From CAVZAB01 sp963773155 (GTDB lineage Bacteria > Pseudomonadota > Alphaproteobacteria > Rhizobiales > Beijerinckiaceae): a DNA stretch of 64,000 bases. Below the pieces are notes generated by a model, which was given only the letters and a program-made list of their open reading frames with translations, had not been told where the DNA came from and did no database searches. Shown piece after piece: positions 44,221 to 53,639 of the stretch (its first letter is position 1; every line of letters starts with the position of its first letter). A program made the translations under genes and the position numbers. Where the stretch lies: assembly GCA_963773155.1 (NCBI GenBank), contig CAVZAB010000006.1:248001-312000 (forward strand), given 5' to 3'.

Positions 44221-45246
44221 ATGGGTTTCATTGCAGCCGATCGGATCGTTGGCATCTGCCGGGTCGTCAACGACGGCGACGTAATCTTTGCCAATCTGTC
44301 GCGGCTCGCCGACTACGGGATGACCAAATTCATTGTCAGCGACCTGAAATCGAGCGACGAGACGCGGGCCGAAATCGAGCGTTTCGCCGGCCGACCCGGC
44401 ATCCGTGTTTTCATCATCGACGATCCCGGCAAGGACATTCTCGGCAGCAAGTTCTTCACTGGCATGGCGAGCTTTGCCGCCGGCGCTTTCGATGCGACCT
44501 GGATTCTCCCCTTCGACGCCGATGATTTCCTCTGGCTTGCCCCGGAAGTGCAGCTCGACTTCGCGAACCTTGGGGTTGATTTCATCCTGCTGCCCTGGCT
44601 GCAGATGCATCCGGCCAGTTTCGAGGATACGACGATTGTCGCTCGGCTCGCCCGCCCGCAGCTTGACGAGGTCACTCGCCTTTCGGTCGCACCCGGCAAG
44701 GTGCTGGTCCGCTGGCAGGAGGACCTTGTCATCGAGCGCGGCCATCATTGGGTGCATTCGAAGAACGGCCGGGTTTTGAAAGGGTTGCGAGGCGAGGATA
44801 TTGGCCTGACCATGGCCCATGTGCCGATCCGCTCGCCGGCCCGCTTCATCGGCAAGATCAAGGGTGGGGCGGCGGCCGAGCGGCTCGCACCCGGCGTGCG
44901 GGGCACCCATCACAGCGCCCTGGGCCAAACGCTCGAACAGGCAGGCGCTGGCTTTCTGGAAAGCCTCGTCGACGCCATGTGGCGGCGTGATCGCGGCACT
45001 TTCCTGGCGCTATGCGCGTCGCGCGCGCTCGATCCCCATCAATTCGGCTATTTGTCTGATCTCGCCCTGCGTGACAGCGGCCGGTTCCTGCCGCCGGACG
45101 GCGCCTCGACCTGGCAGCCCGCGGATTCGGCTCGACGAATCCTGGCCTTTCGCCGCAAGGACCGCGACACAAAACACCGGATCGATGTCGCAACCCGGCT
45201 GCAGGTCGCGCTGCTCCGCCTGAAAGGCTACGCCCGTGCATCCTGA
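44221..45246 (+). CDS. Glycosyltransferase family 2-like protein
   Basis: 341 aa. The opening RIVGICRVVNDGDVIFANLSRLADYG and the WILPFDADDFLW segment (DADDF at 99-103) fit the family 2-like transferases that transfer sugars in O-antigen clusters. The second half has no motif I can name. It lies about 100 bp after the aminotransferase and 30 bp before the first SGNH-like gene, apparently in one operon. Confidence 0.72.
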   Translation: MGFIAADRIVGICRVVNDGDVIFANLSRLADYGMTKFIVSDLKSSDETRAEIERFAGRPGIRVFIIDDPGKDILGSKFFTGMASFAAGAFDATWILPFDADDFLWLAPEVQLDFANLGVDFILLPWLQMHPASFEDTTIVARLARPQLDEVTRLSVAPGKVLVRWQEDLVIERGHHWVHSKNGRVLKGLRGEDIGLTMAHVPIRSPARFIGKIKGGAAAERLAPGVRGTHHSALGQTLEQAGAGFLESLVDAMWRRDRGTFLALCASRALDPHQFGYLSDLALRDSGRFLPPDGASTWQPADSARRILAFRRKDRDTKHRIDVATRLQVALLRLKGYARAS

Positions 45247-45275
45247 CGGGCCCCGCAAGATTGTGCGGAAATAAC

Positions 45276-46511
45276 ATGGGAAAGGCCTTTGGGCTGGCGC
45301 AGAAAGACGATGCGGCGGCGTGCGAGCGCTACGTCCTCAACAGCCTCCTGATCGGCGCCGCGCTGCTCGGCCTTGTCAGCGCAGCGATGCTCGCGGTCGA
45401 TCCCTATGGCGTGTTCGGCACTAGGCTCGTTCCCGACCGGCTGTTTGCAGCCGACCGCCGTCTGACACTTGGCGGCGACCGGGTTATCAAGGGGCTGCTC
45501 ATGCTGGCCGAACGACCGCGGACGCTGGTCGCCGGCTCTTCGCGCGTTGCAATCGGCTTTAACCCGCAAAGCCCAGCGCTTGCCGGCCTCGATCTCTACA
45601 ATGCCGGCCTGCCGGGTGCCGCCGGCCCGGAGATCCTATTGTCGGCACGGGTTGCCGGGTCCCGTGTGCCGCACTTGTCCTGGCTCGTTCTGTGTCTTGA
45701 TTTCGATCTCTTCTTTCAAACCGAAGGTGCGGCGAGCGACCTCGGCGATTCGATTTTCGCTGGACGGCCCGCGGCCTATGGCTTGATCGGGGCGACCTAT
45801 GCCTATGCCGCCCTTGAAACCCCGGCCCGCAAGCTGCCGGCGCTCTTTGCCGGGCGTCCGATTGCCGGGCCAGTGAGCCTGCGGGGCTGGCTGGTGCGCG
45901 ATTTGGCGATGCGCGGGAAGCCGGAGCGGTCGATGTTTCTCGACGAAATCGCCGGGATGGCCGTGAAGAGCCTCGCCGCCACGCAAAGCGCCCTTGCGAC
46001 GGAAAATGCGGAGCAGCGCTACCAAGATCTCGCCGAAACCTTAGCCCAATTGCTCGCTCGCGGCATCGCGGTCGATGTCGTGTTGCCGCCCGTGCATGTT
46101 TGGCGGCTCGATCTTATTCAGGAATTCGGACTGCTGCCGGCCTATCAGACCTGGAAACGCCGACTCACCGAGATCGTCGCCGCGGCCGGGCATTCGGGAT
46201 CGGCACGGCTGTTCGATTTCAATGTTGTCGATCGCTTGACCAGCGCATCGCCGCGCGATGCCGCGCCATTCGGGGTTGCCGAATTTTTCGAACCCTCGCA
46301 TTTCCTGCCGCCGCTTGGCGATACGATCTTCGCGGTGCTGCAGGGCCAAAGCCCAGCCGGCGGTGACAGCGGCTTCGGCCGCCAATTGCACCCAGCGACG
46401 CTTGCGGTTCATCTCGAGCAGACCGGCGCGTCGTTGGCGGCCTGGCGACTTGCCCATCCCGACGAGGCGGCCGAAATCCGCAAGGTGGCAGATGACGCGC
46501 GCGCGCAGTAA
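45276..46511 (+). CDS. Membrane-anchored SGNH/AlgJ-like protein, first of a pair
   Basis: 411 aa. One membrane helix (about 21-41) leads to VDPYGVFGTRLVP, then GSSR (87-90), the block that holds the nucleophile in SGNH-type esterases and AlgJ/DltD-like proteins, and a late FFEPSHFLPPLGD with a possible catalytic His. The bulk should be periplasmic. It is a diverged paralogue of the protein at 48059: same anchor, VDP(Y/F)G(V/I)FGTR, GSSR and SHF.P.LGD. The two flank an MBOAT acyltransferase, so a role in acylating a surface polymer is likely but unproven. ATG 45276 follows GGAAATAA. Confidence 0.72.
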   Translation: MGKAFGLAQKDDAAACERYVLNSLLIGAALLGLVSAAMLAVDPYGVFGTRLVPDRLFAADRRLTLGGDRVIKGLLMLAERPRTLVAGSSRVAIGFNPQSPALAGLDLYNAGLPGAAGPEILLSARVAGSRVPHLSWLVLCLDFDLFFQTEGAASDLGDSIFAGRPAAYGLIGATYAYAALETPARKLPALFAGRPIAGPVSLRGWLVRDLAMRGKPERSMFLDEIAGMAVKSLAATQSALATENAEQRYQDLAETLAQLLARGIAVDVVLPPVHVWRLDLIQEFGLLPAYQTWKRRLTEIVAAAGHSGSARLFDFNVVDRLTSASPRDAAPFGVAEFFEPSHFLPPLGDTIFAVLQGQSPAGGDSGFGRQLHPATLAVHLEQTGASLAAWRLAHPDEAAEIRKVADDARAQ

Positions 46512-46569
46512 GCCTTCGGCGCGGCCGGCCACCAGCGCCGCAAACCCCTGGAACGGGTGATCACCGGTC

Positions 46570-48045
46570 ATGCTCTTTACCGCGCCGATCTTCCTGTTCG
46601 GGTTGCTGCCGGTGACGCTCATCGGCGCGGCCCTCATCAATCGGCATCGACCGCAGCTTCTGGTGGCCTGGCTGCTTGTCGCCTCAATGGTGTTCTATGC
46701 TTGGTGGAGCATCAAATATCTCGCCTTGTTCGGGCTTTCAACGCTCGTCAATTGGTTGTTCGGCCACGCCCTCGATCGCCTGTCCAAAGGCTCGGCCGCG
46801 CGCCGATTTGTCCTCGCGTGCGGTCTGGTGTGGAACATCGGCCTTCTCGCATTCTTCAAATACACGGATTTCCTGATCACCACCCTCGACCAGGTAACCG
46901 GCGGCCAATGGCCACTTCTGCACATTGTGCTGCCACTCGGCATTTCATTCTTCACCTTCCAGAAAATCGCCTATCTTGTGGATATCTACCGCGGCCAAGC
47001 CCACCCGGGCAGGTTTCTCGACTTTGCCCTATTCGTCTTCTTCTTTCCGCAATTGATCGCCGGACCGATCGTCCATCACGCCGAGATCATGCCGCAATTG
47101 CGCGATCTGCCGACCCGTGCCGGCGACCGCCAATGGCACTGGGAAAATCTTGCTGTCGGCTTCACGCTTCTTGTGATCGGCCTCGTCAAGAAGGTGCTCA
47201 TTGCCGATCAATTATCGCCCGGCGCCACACCGGTTTTCGAGCTGGCCGCGGCGGCTCGCCCAATTGGCGCCATTCTCGCCTGGCAGGCCGCGCTGTCCTT
47301 CACCGGCCAGCTCTACTTCGATTTTTCCGGTTACAGCGACATGGCGATCGGACTGGCTCGGATGTTCGGCATTCGCATGCCGGCCAATTTCAATTCGCCC
47401 TATCAGGCGACGTCGATCATCGATTTCTGGCGGCGCTGGCACATGACACTGTCGCGTTTCCTGCGCGACTATCTCTACATCCCGCTCGGCGGCAACCGAG
47501 TCGGCACCTGGCACCGCTACCAGAATCTGATGGTCGTGATGCTGCTCGGCGGTCTCTGGCATGGCGCCGGCTGGACCTTCGTTCTGTGGGGCGGACTGCA
47601 TGGGTTCTATCTGATTATCGCGCATCTTTGGCGCGAATGGCGGGGCTGGCCGGTGCCGGCCTGGCTCGGCTGGCCGGCGACGCTCGTTGCGGTGATAGCC
47701 GCCTGGATCGTGTTTCGGGCAAGCGACCTTGCTTCGGCCTGCAATCTGCTCACCGGGCTCGTCGGCGCGCACGGTCTGTCGACCCATACGGCCTTTGTCG
47801 AAAGGTCCGATCCGATGATCCGGGCCCTTGCCGCGCTTGGCTTGGCGCTACTTGCGCCCAATTCGCAGACGATCATGCGGCAGTACCGCGTGGTTCTGGG
47901 CGAGGTCGACGCGCCTTGCAATCCGCTGAAGCGGGCGCTTGTCTGGCGGCCGTCCAACCTGACCGCCGGTCTGTGTGCGGTGGCGATCGTTGGTCTGGTC
48001 CTGTTCTCCTGGCAGACATCGGAATTCCTTTATTTCCAGTTTTGA
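46570..48045 (+). CDS. MBOAT family O-acyltransferase (AlgI/DltB-like)
   Basis: 491 aa with about ten membrane helices. SFFTFQKIAYLVDIYRG, DFWRRWHMTLSRFLRDYLYI and the catalytic-His segment GGLWHGAGWTF are the classical MBOAT motifs of AlgI and DltB. These proteins move acyl groups across the inner membrane to periplasmic polymers, working with an AlgJ/AlgX or DltD partner; two such candidates flank it. ATG 46570 was chosen; another frame in the same span (46557) is a shadow. Confidence 0.92.
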   Translation: MLFTAPIFLFGLLPVTLIGAALINRHRPQLLVAWLLVASMVFYAWWSIKYLALFGLSTLVNWLFGHALDRLSKGSAARRFVLACGLVWNIGLLAFFKYTDFLITTLDQVTGGQWPLLHIVLPLGISFFTFQKIAYLVDIYRGQAHPGRFLDFALFVFFFPQLIAGPIVHHAEIMPQLRDLPTRAGDRQWHWENLAVGFTLLVIGLVKKVLIADQLSPGATPVFELAAAARPIGAILAWQAALSFTGQLYFDFSGYSDMAIGLARMFGIRMPANFNSPYQATSIIDFWRRWHMTLSRFLRDYLYIPLGGNRVGTWHRYQNLMVVMLLGGLWHGAGWTFVLWGGLHGFYLIIAHLWREWRGWPVPAWLGWPATLVAVIAAWIVFRASDLASACNLLTGLVGAHGLSTHTAFVERSDPMIRALAALGLALLAPNSQTIMRQYRVVLGEVDAPCNPLKRALVWRPSNLTAGLCAVAIVGLVLFSWQTSEFLYFQF

Positions 48046-48058
48046 GGCGGCGATGACG

Positions 48059-49243
48059 ATGCAATCCTATCTGTTGCGCGCCGGCACCGCGGCCCTCGCC
48101 GTGATTGGAATCATTGTCGGCTTGGGCATTGCAGTCGATCCATTCGGCATTTTCGGGACCAGGATCGTCCCGCACAGCATTTTCCCGCACGACCGCAATT
48201 TCCGCTCCGGTGCCGACCGCACGCGCAAATCGCTCGAACTTGCGGCACGCCGTCAGCCGATTGATCTGCTCATCGTCGGATCCTCGCGCAGCTTCCTCGG
48301 CTTCGATCCGGCCTCGCCGGTCCTGCGGCCGCTTAATGCGTATAACGGCGGGCTCGGTGCAGGCGGCCTGGAGGAGGCGGTGCGCATGGTCCATTTCGCG
48401 CTCGCCAGGCACCCGGAAATCGGTCGTATCCTCTGGGGAATTGACAGCGACCGATTCCTGGCCGGGGCAACCGACAATCCCGAGGTAAGCGATTTGCCCT
48501 TGACCGGCATGCCTCTCGCAAGCGGCAGGTTGCGGCAATTGCTGGCGAGTGAGCCGGTCTCGATCCTGTTTCGAGCGATTGGCGCCATGGTTATCGGCAA
48601 ATTGAGGCCGGACGTGCAGAATGATGGACGCGATGTCACCGAGGCGCGCGATCACGGGGCAGCCCAACGGGCTGCGACTTTTGCCTCGCAGCTTGCGTTC
48701 TATTGCCGTCAGATGGCTTTGAGCGGGGCCGATGCTCCAGAGCTTGATCTTGCGCCGCTGACTTGCACGCTCAAGGCCTTGAAACGGCGTGGTGTCGACG
48801 TCGACTTGGTGATCTATCCTTTGCATCTGCGTGTGCTTGCGGCGCTTGATCTGGCCAATGCACTCGACCATCTCGATTTCTTCAAGCGGCGGATCACCGC
48901 TGCCGTTGACGCGGCAAGGGACGAACCTGGCACCGGCCGGATCCGTCTATTCGATTTCAATCGAGTTAATGCGACGACCGCGGAAGCGGTACCGCCGCAA
49001 GGCGCCTCGCAGGACATGCGCTATTTCTTCGAAAGTTCGCATTTCACGCCGCGGCTTGGCGATGCGATCCTCAATGCGCTCGCGCAGCCCCCGGGGACCA
49101 GCGACGGCGCCGAACTCGGGGTTTTGCTGGAGCCGGCCACCGTCGAGGCACGGCTGGCGGAGAACCGGGCCGCCTTCCTTGCCTGGCGCGATCAAAATCC
49201 CGCCGAAATCCAGGCCGTCGGCGAGGCGGGATGCGGCCGATGA
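48059..49243 (+). CDS. Membrane-anchored SGNH/AlgJ-like protein, second of a pair
   Basis: 394 aa. N-terminal helix at about 7-25, VDPFGIFGTRIVP (26-38), GSSR (74-77) and FFESSHFTPRLGD near 330 match the paralogue at 45276. ATG 48059 was chosen because GAGGCGG lies 8 bp before it; ATG 48053 is only 2 bp from the same site. The gene follows the MBOAT gene by 13 bp, and its stop overlaps the next start (ATGA). Likely a periplasmic acyl-handling partner of the MBOAT protein; the catalytic residues are inferred from spacing only. Confidence 0.72.
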   Translation: MQSYLLRAGTAALAVIGIIVGLGIAVDPFGIFGTRIVPHSIFPHDRNFRSGADRTRKSLELAARRQPIDLLIVGSSRSFLGFDPASPVLRPLNAYNGGLGAGGLEEAVRMVHFALARHPEIGRILWGIDSDRFLAGATDNPEVSDLPLTGMPLASGRLRQLLASEPVSILFRAIGAMVIGKLRPDVQNDGRDVTEARDHGAAQRAATFASQLAFYCRQMALSGADAPELDLAPLTCTLKALKRRGVDVDLVIYPLHLRVLAALDLANALDHLDFFKRRITAAVDAARDEPGTGRIRLFDFNRVNATTAEAVPPQGASQDMRYFFESSHFTPRLGDAILNALAQPPGTSDGAELGVLLEPATVEARLAENRAAFLAWRDQNPAEIQAVGEAGCGR

Positions 49244-50133
49244 GCCCAATGCAGGGCCTGATCGCCGCATTGATCAGGCGGGCCGGGAGATTTGCGCCGA
49301 CCCGGCGCCCGGCACTCATGGCGATGTTGCGGCTGCGCCGTACCGATTTGTTACCGCGCTTGGTCGACGGCCAGGTCAACGGCCGCCACCTTACACTCGA
49401 TCTCGACGAGCCGGTCGATGCCAAGCTGTTCGTCTTTGGCGCGTTCGATTTGCGCGGTCTAAAGCTAATGCGACGGGTCGTTGCGGCGACCGGTGGGCGT
49501 ACCATCCTCGACATTGGCGCCAATATCGGCAATCACACCGCCTTCTTCTGCGATTGGGCGGGCGAGGTGGTCGCGTTCGAGCCAAATCCGCCGGTCCATG
49601 CCAGGCTATTGGCGTTTGTGACCGCCAACCGGCTCGACAACGTCCGGGTCCTTGCCTGCGGCCTCTCCGACCGCAACGGCGAAGTCGATTTCTTCGTAAG
49701 CCCTGGCGCTGCCGGCCTGTCCTCGATGGACCCGCAGCCCGGCAGCGTCCATGCCGGGCGGGTGCCGGTGCGGCGCGGCGACGATCTCGTCGCCGAACTT
49801 GGCCTTGGCGGCATCGATTTCATCAAAATCGATGTCGAGGGGCACGAATGGGAGGTTATAAGCGGCCTTGCTGTGACGATCGCCAGGGAACGTCCCTTCA
49901 TCGTTGCAGAATTTGGTGACGGCTCGATCCGCAAATTCGGGTCGTCCGAGGCGATGGCGCGGATGCTCCCGGGCTATCGGATCTACGGCACCGGTGAGGC
50001 TATGGTCTCGCACCTGTTCAAGACGGCCCTTTCGGCGCAGACATTCGTCTTCGGCCAGGACTATTCGCACATTCTGTGCGTACCGGAAGAAAAGCGCGAC
50101 AGGCTAAAGGCGGTGTTGCGGTTGCCCGATTAG
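49240..50133 (+). CDS. FkbM family methyltransferase
   Basis: 297 aa from ATG 49240, which overlaps the upstream stop (ATGA). TILDIGANIGNHTAFF is SAM motif I, then VAFEPNPPVHARL and FIKIDVEGHEWEVI, the FkbM acidic motif. It probably O-methylates a sugar of the surface glycan. It closes the polysaccharide region; the other FkbM gene (27879) opens it. Confidence 0.86.
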   Translation: MSPMQGLIAALIRRAGRFAPTRRPALMAMLRLRRTDLLPRLVDGQVNGRHLTLDLDEPVDAKLFVFGAFDLRGLKLMRRVVAATGGRTILDIGANIGNHTAFFCDWAGEVVAFEPNPPVHARLLAFVTANRLDNVRVLACGLSDRNGEVDFFVSPGAAGLSSMDPQPGSVHAGRVPVRRGDDLVAELGLGGIDFIKIDVEGHEWEVISGLAVTIARERPFIVAEFGDGSIRKFGSSEAMARMLPGYRIYGTGEAMVSHLFKTALSAQTFVFGQDYSHILCVPEEKRDRLKAVLRLPD

Positions 50134-50181
50134 CCGGCGGCGAATGGGCCGGCCGGCCTGCTTAAGGGAGGCGGGAGGAGA

Positions 50182-50682
50182 ATGGACCCACATTTGCAAA
50201 AGGCGTTTCCGGTATCCTGGGATCAGTTTCATCGCGATGCCCGGGCGCTTGCCTGGCGGCTAGCTGGGGCTGGACCTTTCCAGGCAATCGTCTGCATTAC
50301 GAGAGGGGGCCTCGTGCCGGCTGCCATTGTCGCGCGCGAACTTGGCACCCGGGTCATTGAAACGGTCTGTATCGCCAGTTATCACGACTACACCGAACAG
50401 GGAAAACTCAAGGTTCTTAAGGGCGTTTCGCCCGAGATCAGCAAATTGGGCGCGCTCGACGGTGTTCTTGTCGTCGATGATCTCGTGGACACTGGCGCGA
50501 CCGCCCGCGTGGTCCGTGAAATGCTGCCGAAGGCGCATCTGGCAACCGTCTACGCCAAACCGCTGGGCCGGCCGCTGGTTGATACGTTCGTGACCGAAGT
50601 GTCGCAGGACACCTGGATCTATTTTCCCTGGGACATGGGCCTCGCCTTCCAGCCGCCGATCGCCAAGGACAGCGCCGGCTAA
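50182..50682 (+). CDS. gpt: Xanthine phosphoribosyltransferase
   Basis: 166 aa. FQAIVCITRGGLVPAAIVAREL and the PRPP loop VVDDLVDTGATA are the type I phosphoribosyltransferase signatures; the overall length and WIYFPWD ending match xanthine(-guanine) phosphoribosyltransferase of the Gpt type. It salvages xanthine or guanine to the nucleotide. A strong GGGAGGAGA site precedes ATG 50182. A tRNA-Leu lies 53 bp downstream. Confidence 0.92.
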   Translation: MDPHLQKAFPVSWDQFHRDARALAWRLAGAGPFQAIVCITRGGLVPAAIVARELGTRVIETVCIASYHDYTEQGKLKVLKGVSPEISKLGALDGVLVVDDLVDTGATARVVREMLPKAHLATVYAKPLGRPLVDTFVTEVSQDTWIYFPWDMGLAFQPPIAKDSAG

Positions 50683-50735
50683 GGCGAGCCGGCTTGCGGC
50701 GCAATCGAGGAAATGGGTATAGAAAGGAGCGATGC

Positions 50736-51055
50736 GCGGACGTGGCGGAATTGGTAGACGCAACGGACTTGAGAACGATTGAGTGCTCGGCGGGAAACCG
50801 CCGATGCAGAACTGCTCAAATTCGGGGAAACCGGTGACAGGCAATCCCGAGCCAAGCGCGCCGCCGCCGGCGCGAAGGTGTAGAGACTAGACGGGCAGCA
50901 CCTAAAGCCGGGCCGGCAGGCCGGGCCAGGGTGAAGGGATAGTCCAGACCACGAACCCGCCGGGCGCAGGCCCGACGGGGCGGCGAAAGCCGCCGCTGGT
51001 AAGAAAATCCGTTGGGGGTAACCCCGTGCCGGTTCGATTCCGGCCGCCCGCACCA
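50736..51055 (+). tRNA. tRNA-Leu(UAA), interrupted by a group I intron
   Basis: Exons 50736-50770 and 51004-51055 join to an 87-nt tRNA. The anticodon stem ACGGA/TCCGT (50763-50767, 51008-51012) closes the loop CUUAAAA, giving anticodon UAA; the intron splits it after U34. A long variable arm (TTGGGGGTAACCCC), T arm GCCGG-TTCGATT-CCGGC and encoded CCA (51053-51055) identify a leucine tRNA. The acceptor stem GCGGACG/CGCCCGC has one A-C mismatch at the fifth pair. Confidence 0.93.
50771..51003 (+). ncRNA. Group I self-splicing intron in tRNA-Leu(UAA)
   Basis: 233 nt with no ORF. The 5' exon end ACUU pairs with the guide GAGU (50781-50784), leaving the required U-G pair at the splice site, and the intron ends in G (51003). 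Conserved core elements are present: CGGGGAAACC and AATCCCGAGCCAAGC (P and Q), GTAGAGACTAGACGGG (R) and GGGATAGTCCAGAC (S), with GACTA/TAGTC forming P7. Two side hairpins are capped by GAAA tetraloops (CGGCGG-GAAA-CCGCCG and GGCGGC-GAAA-GCCGCC). This is the small tRNA-type (IC3-like) architecture, as in cyanobacterial tRNA-Leu(UAA). Confidence 0.93.
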
Positions 51056-51241
51056 TTCATTTGGCCGGGGCAGGGGCGCTTCGCGCCACCATCGTCTGGC
51101 CGAAGGCGGGCTCGTGGGGGCCCTCGCCCTTGCTTTTTTGGCGCTGCGGCCGAAATTGACAGCTTCAGGACAAGCCGTGGCTTCGGCGAGGGCCCGGTAA
51201 AGTGTTGGCACCAGCAGGCGCATGATCGCGAGACCTTCCGG

Positions 51242-53639
51242 ATGGTAAAAGCCTCGACCAGCTTCGGGATTGGCGAAAGGGTCGCGCGCAGCGAGGATCC
51301 AAGGCTGCTCCGCGGGGAGGGCGTCTATACTGACGACATCAATCTGGCTGGCCAGCTGTATGCCGTCTTTCTACGCAGCATTCAGGCCCATGCCACCATT
51401 GTTTCGATTGATGTTGAGGAGGCCGCCGCGATGCAGGGCGTGCGGCTAATTCTGACCGGCGATGATCTTGCCAAGGCAAACTATGGGCAACTCACCAGCC
51501 GGATGCCGCTCAAGAGCCGTGATGGCTCGCCGATGCATGCGCCCGGTCATGTCGGCCTGGCGACCGGCAAGGTGCGCTATGTCGGCGATCCGATCGTCTG
51601 CGTCGTCGCCGATTTCGATGCTGGCCGCCCAAGATGCGGCCGAAGCCGTGCGCCTCGAACTCGATCCCTTGCCCGCTGTTGTCGATGCCAGGACCGCCAT
51701 CGCTTCGGCCGCCCCGCTGCTGCACGACGAGGTTCCCGACAATGTGGCGCTCGATTACCATTCCGGTGACGCGGCGGCGGTTGCGGCGGCCTTTGCCTCG
51801 GCGGCGCACGTGACACGCCTCGATATTGTCAGCAATCGCGTGATCGTCAACGCGATGGAGCCGAGGGCGGCGCTCGCCGACTACGACCCGCACGGGGAGC
51901 GTTTCACCCTGCATGTCGGATGTCAGGGCGTGTTCGGCATGCGCAATGCGTTGGCCCACGAAATATTGAAGGTGCCGCCAGGAAAAATCAGAGTTTTGAC
52001 CGGACAGGTCGGCGGTTCGTTTGGCATGAAATCATCGGTCTTTCCGGAATATGTCTGTCTTTTGCACGCGGCAAGACTGCTCGCCCGCCCGGTCAAGTGG
52101 ACCGACCGGCGCAGCGAAAGCTTTGTTTCCGATCACCACGGCCGCGACCATCAATTCCTAGCCGAACTGGCGCTCGATCGACAAGGCCGGTTTCTCGCCC
52201 TTCGGCTTACCGGATTCGGCAATGTCGGCGCCTATCTGACGCCGTTTGGCCCGTTCATGCCGACAATCGGAGTCGGCAGGAATGCCGCCAGCGTCTATCG
52301 AACGCCGCTGATCGAGGTGAACAGCCGCATTGTCTTCACCAATACGACGCCGGTCGGCGCCTATCGCGGGGCCGGCCGGCCCGAGGGCAATTACATCATG
52401 GAGCGGCTGATCGAGACTGCGGCGGCGGAAATGGGAATCGATAGTGTTGAATTGCGCCGCCGCAATCATATCCGGCCACAGGATCTGCCCTATCTGGCGG
52501 CGTCCGGCATGACCTATGACAGCGGTGAATTCACAGCACTCCTCGAACATGCGCTGGAACTCGCCGATTGGAACGGCTTCGAGGCGCGCCGGCTCGACAG
52601 CGCCAGCCGCGGCCTCTTGCGCGGCCGCGGCATTGGTCAATATCTCGAGGTGACGGCACCACCGACCCGGGAGATGGCCGGCTTGCATTTCGAGGCGGAC
52701 GGCACCGTCACAATCGTCACCGGCACCCTCGATTACGGACAGGGCCATGCTACCGCTTTCGCCCAGGTCCTGGCCGACCAGCTCGGCCTGCCCTTCAGCG
52801 CCATTCGCCTGGTCCAGGGCGACAGCGACCGTCTAATCGCCGGCGGCGGCACGGGCGGCTCCAAGTCGATTATGGCGAGCGGCCAAGCAATCGTCGAGGC
52901 GAGCGCGCTGGTCGTTGAAAAGGGGTTGAGGCTGGCCGCCGAGCTGCTCGAGGCGGGCCGCGAGGACATTCGGTTCGAGCGCGGCGAGTTTCGCATCGTC
53001 GGCACCGACCGTTCGCTGCATTTGAGCGAGATGGCGCGTCTTATTGCCGAGGGTGCTGTGCCGGGCCACCCGCGTGGCAGCCTTGATGTCGATCATATTC
53101 ACGAGGCCTCGCCCGCCGCCTTTCCGAACGGTTGTCATGTCGCGGAAGTCGAGATCGACCCGCAGACCGGCGTTGTCCGTGTCGTCCGCTACGTCATGGC
53201 CAACGATTTTGGCACATTGGTCAATCCGCTCCTGGTCGAGGGCCAATTGCATGGCGGCGTGGTCCAGGGGATCGGCCAGGCCCTGTTTGAATTGACCCGC
53301 TACGACGCCGACGGACAACTTGCCTCGGGGTCCTATATGGACTATGCGCTGCCGCGGGCAGGCGACCTGCCGGAATTCGTGTTCTCCAGCCGGCCGGTGC
53401 CGGCGACAACCAATGCGCTCGGCGTCAAGGGCTGTGGCGAGGCAGGCTGCGCCGGGGCCTTGCCGTCCGTCATGAACGCGGTCGTTGACGCGCTTGCCCC
53501 CTTTGGCATTCGCCACATCGACATGCCGGCAGTGCCCGGCCGCGTTTTTCGCGCCATTCGCGCCGCCACGGCCGCAAATTCAATAGCGAGCCCAACCACT
53601 AGCGAACCATTCCGCGGGCATCAACCCGCAGCGTCCTGA
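51242..53639 (+). pseudogene. Orphan CoxL-like molybdopterin-binding subunit, interrupted by one +1 frameshift
   Basis: The first frame from ATG 51242 (IGERVARSEDPRLLRGEGVYTDDINLAG) runs to VRYVGDPIVCVVADF; similarity resumes one frame over with MLAAQDAAEAVRLELDP, so one extra base sits near 51617-51623. The remainder is complete: VGGSFGMKSS, AYRGAGRPEGNYIMERL, DYGQGHATAFAQ, VKGCGEAGCAG. Joined length is about 798 aa. AYRGAGR again makes it form II. No small or medium subunit gene is adjacent, so it must borrow partners or stand alone. The 3' end overlaps the opposing D-threonine-aldolase-like gene by 41 bp. Confidence 0.82.

Noticed and set aside
46557..48056. A 499-codon plus-strand frame overlapping the MBOAT gene.
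   Set aside because: Arg/Pro-rich translation without motifs; the MBOAT frame in the same span has all family signatures.
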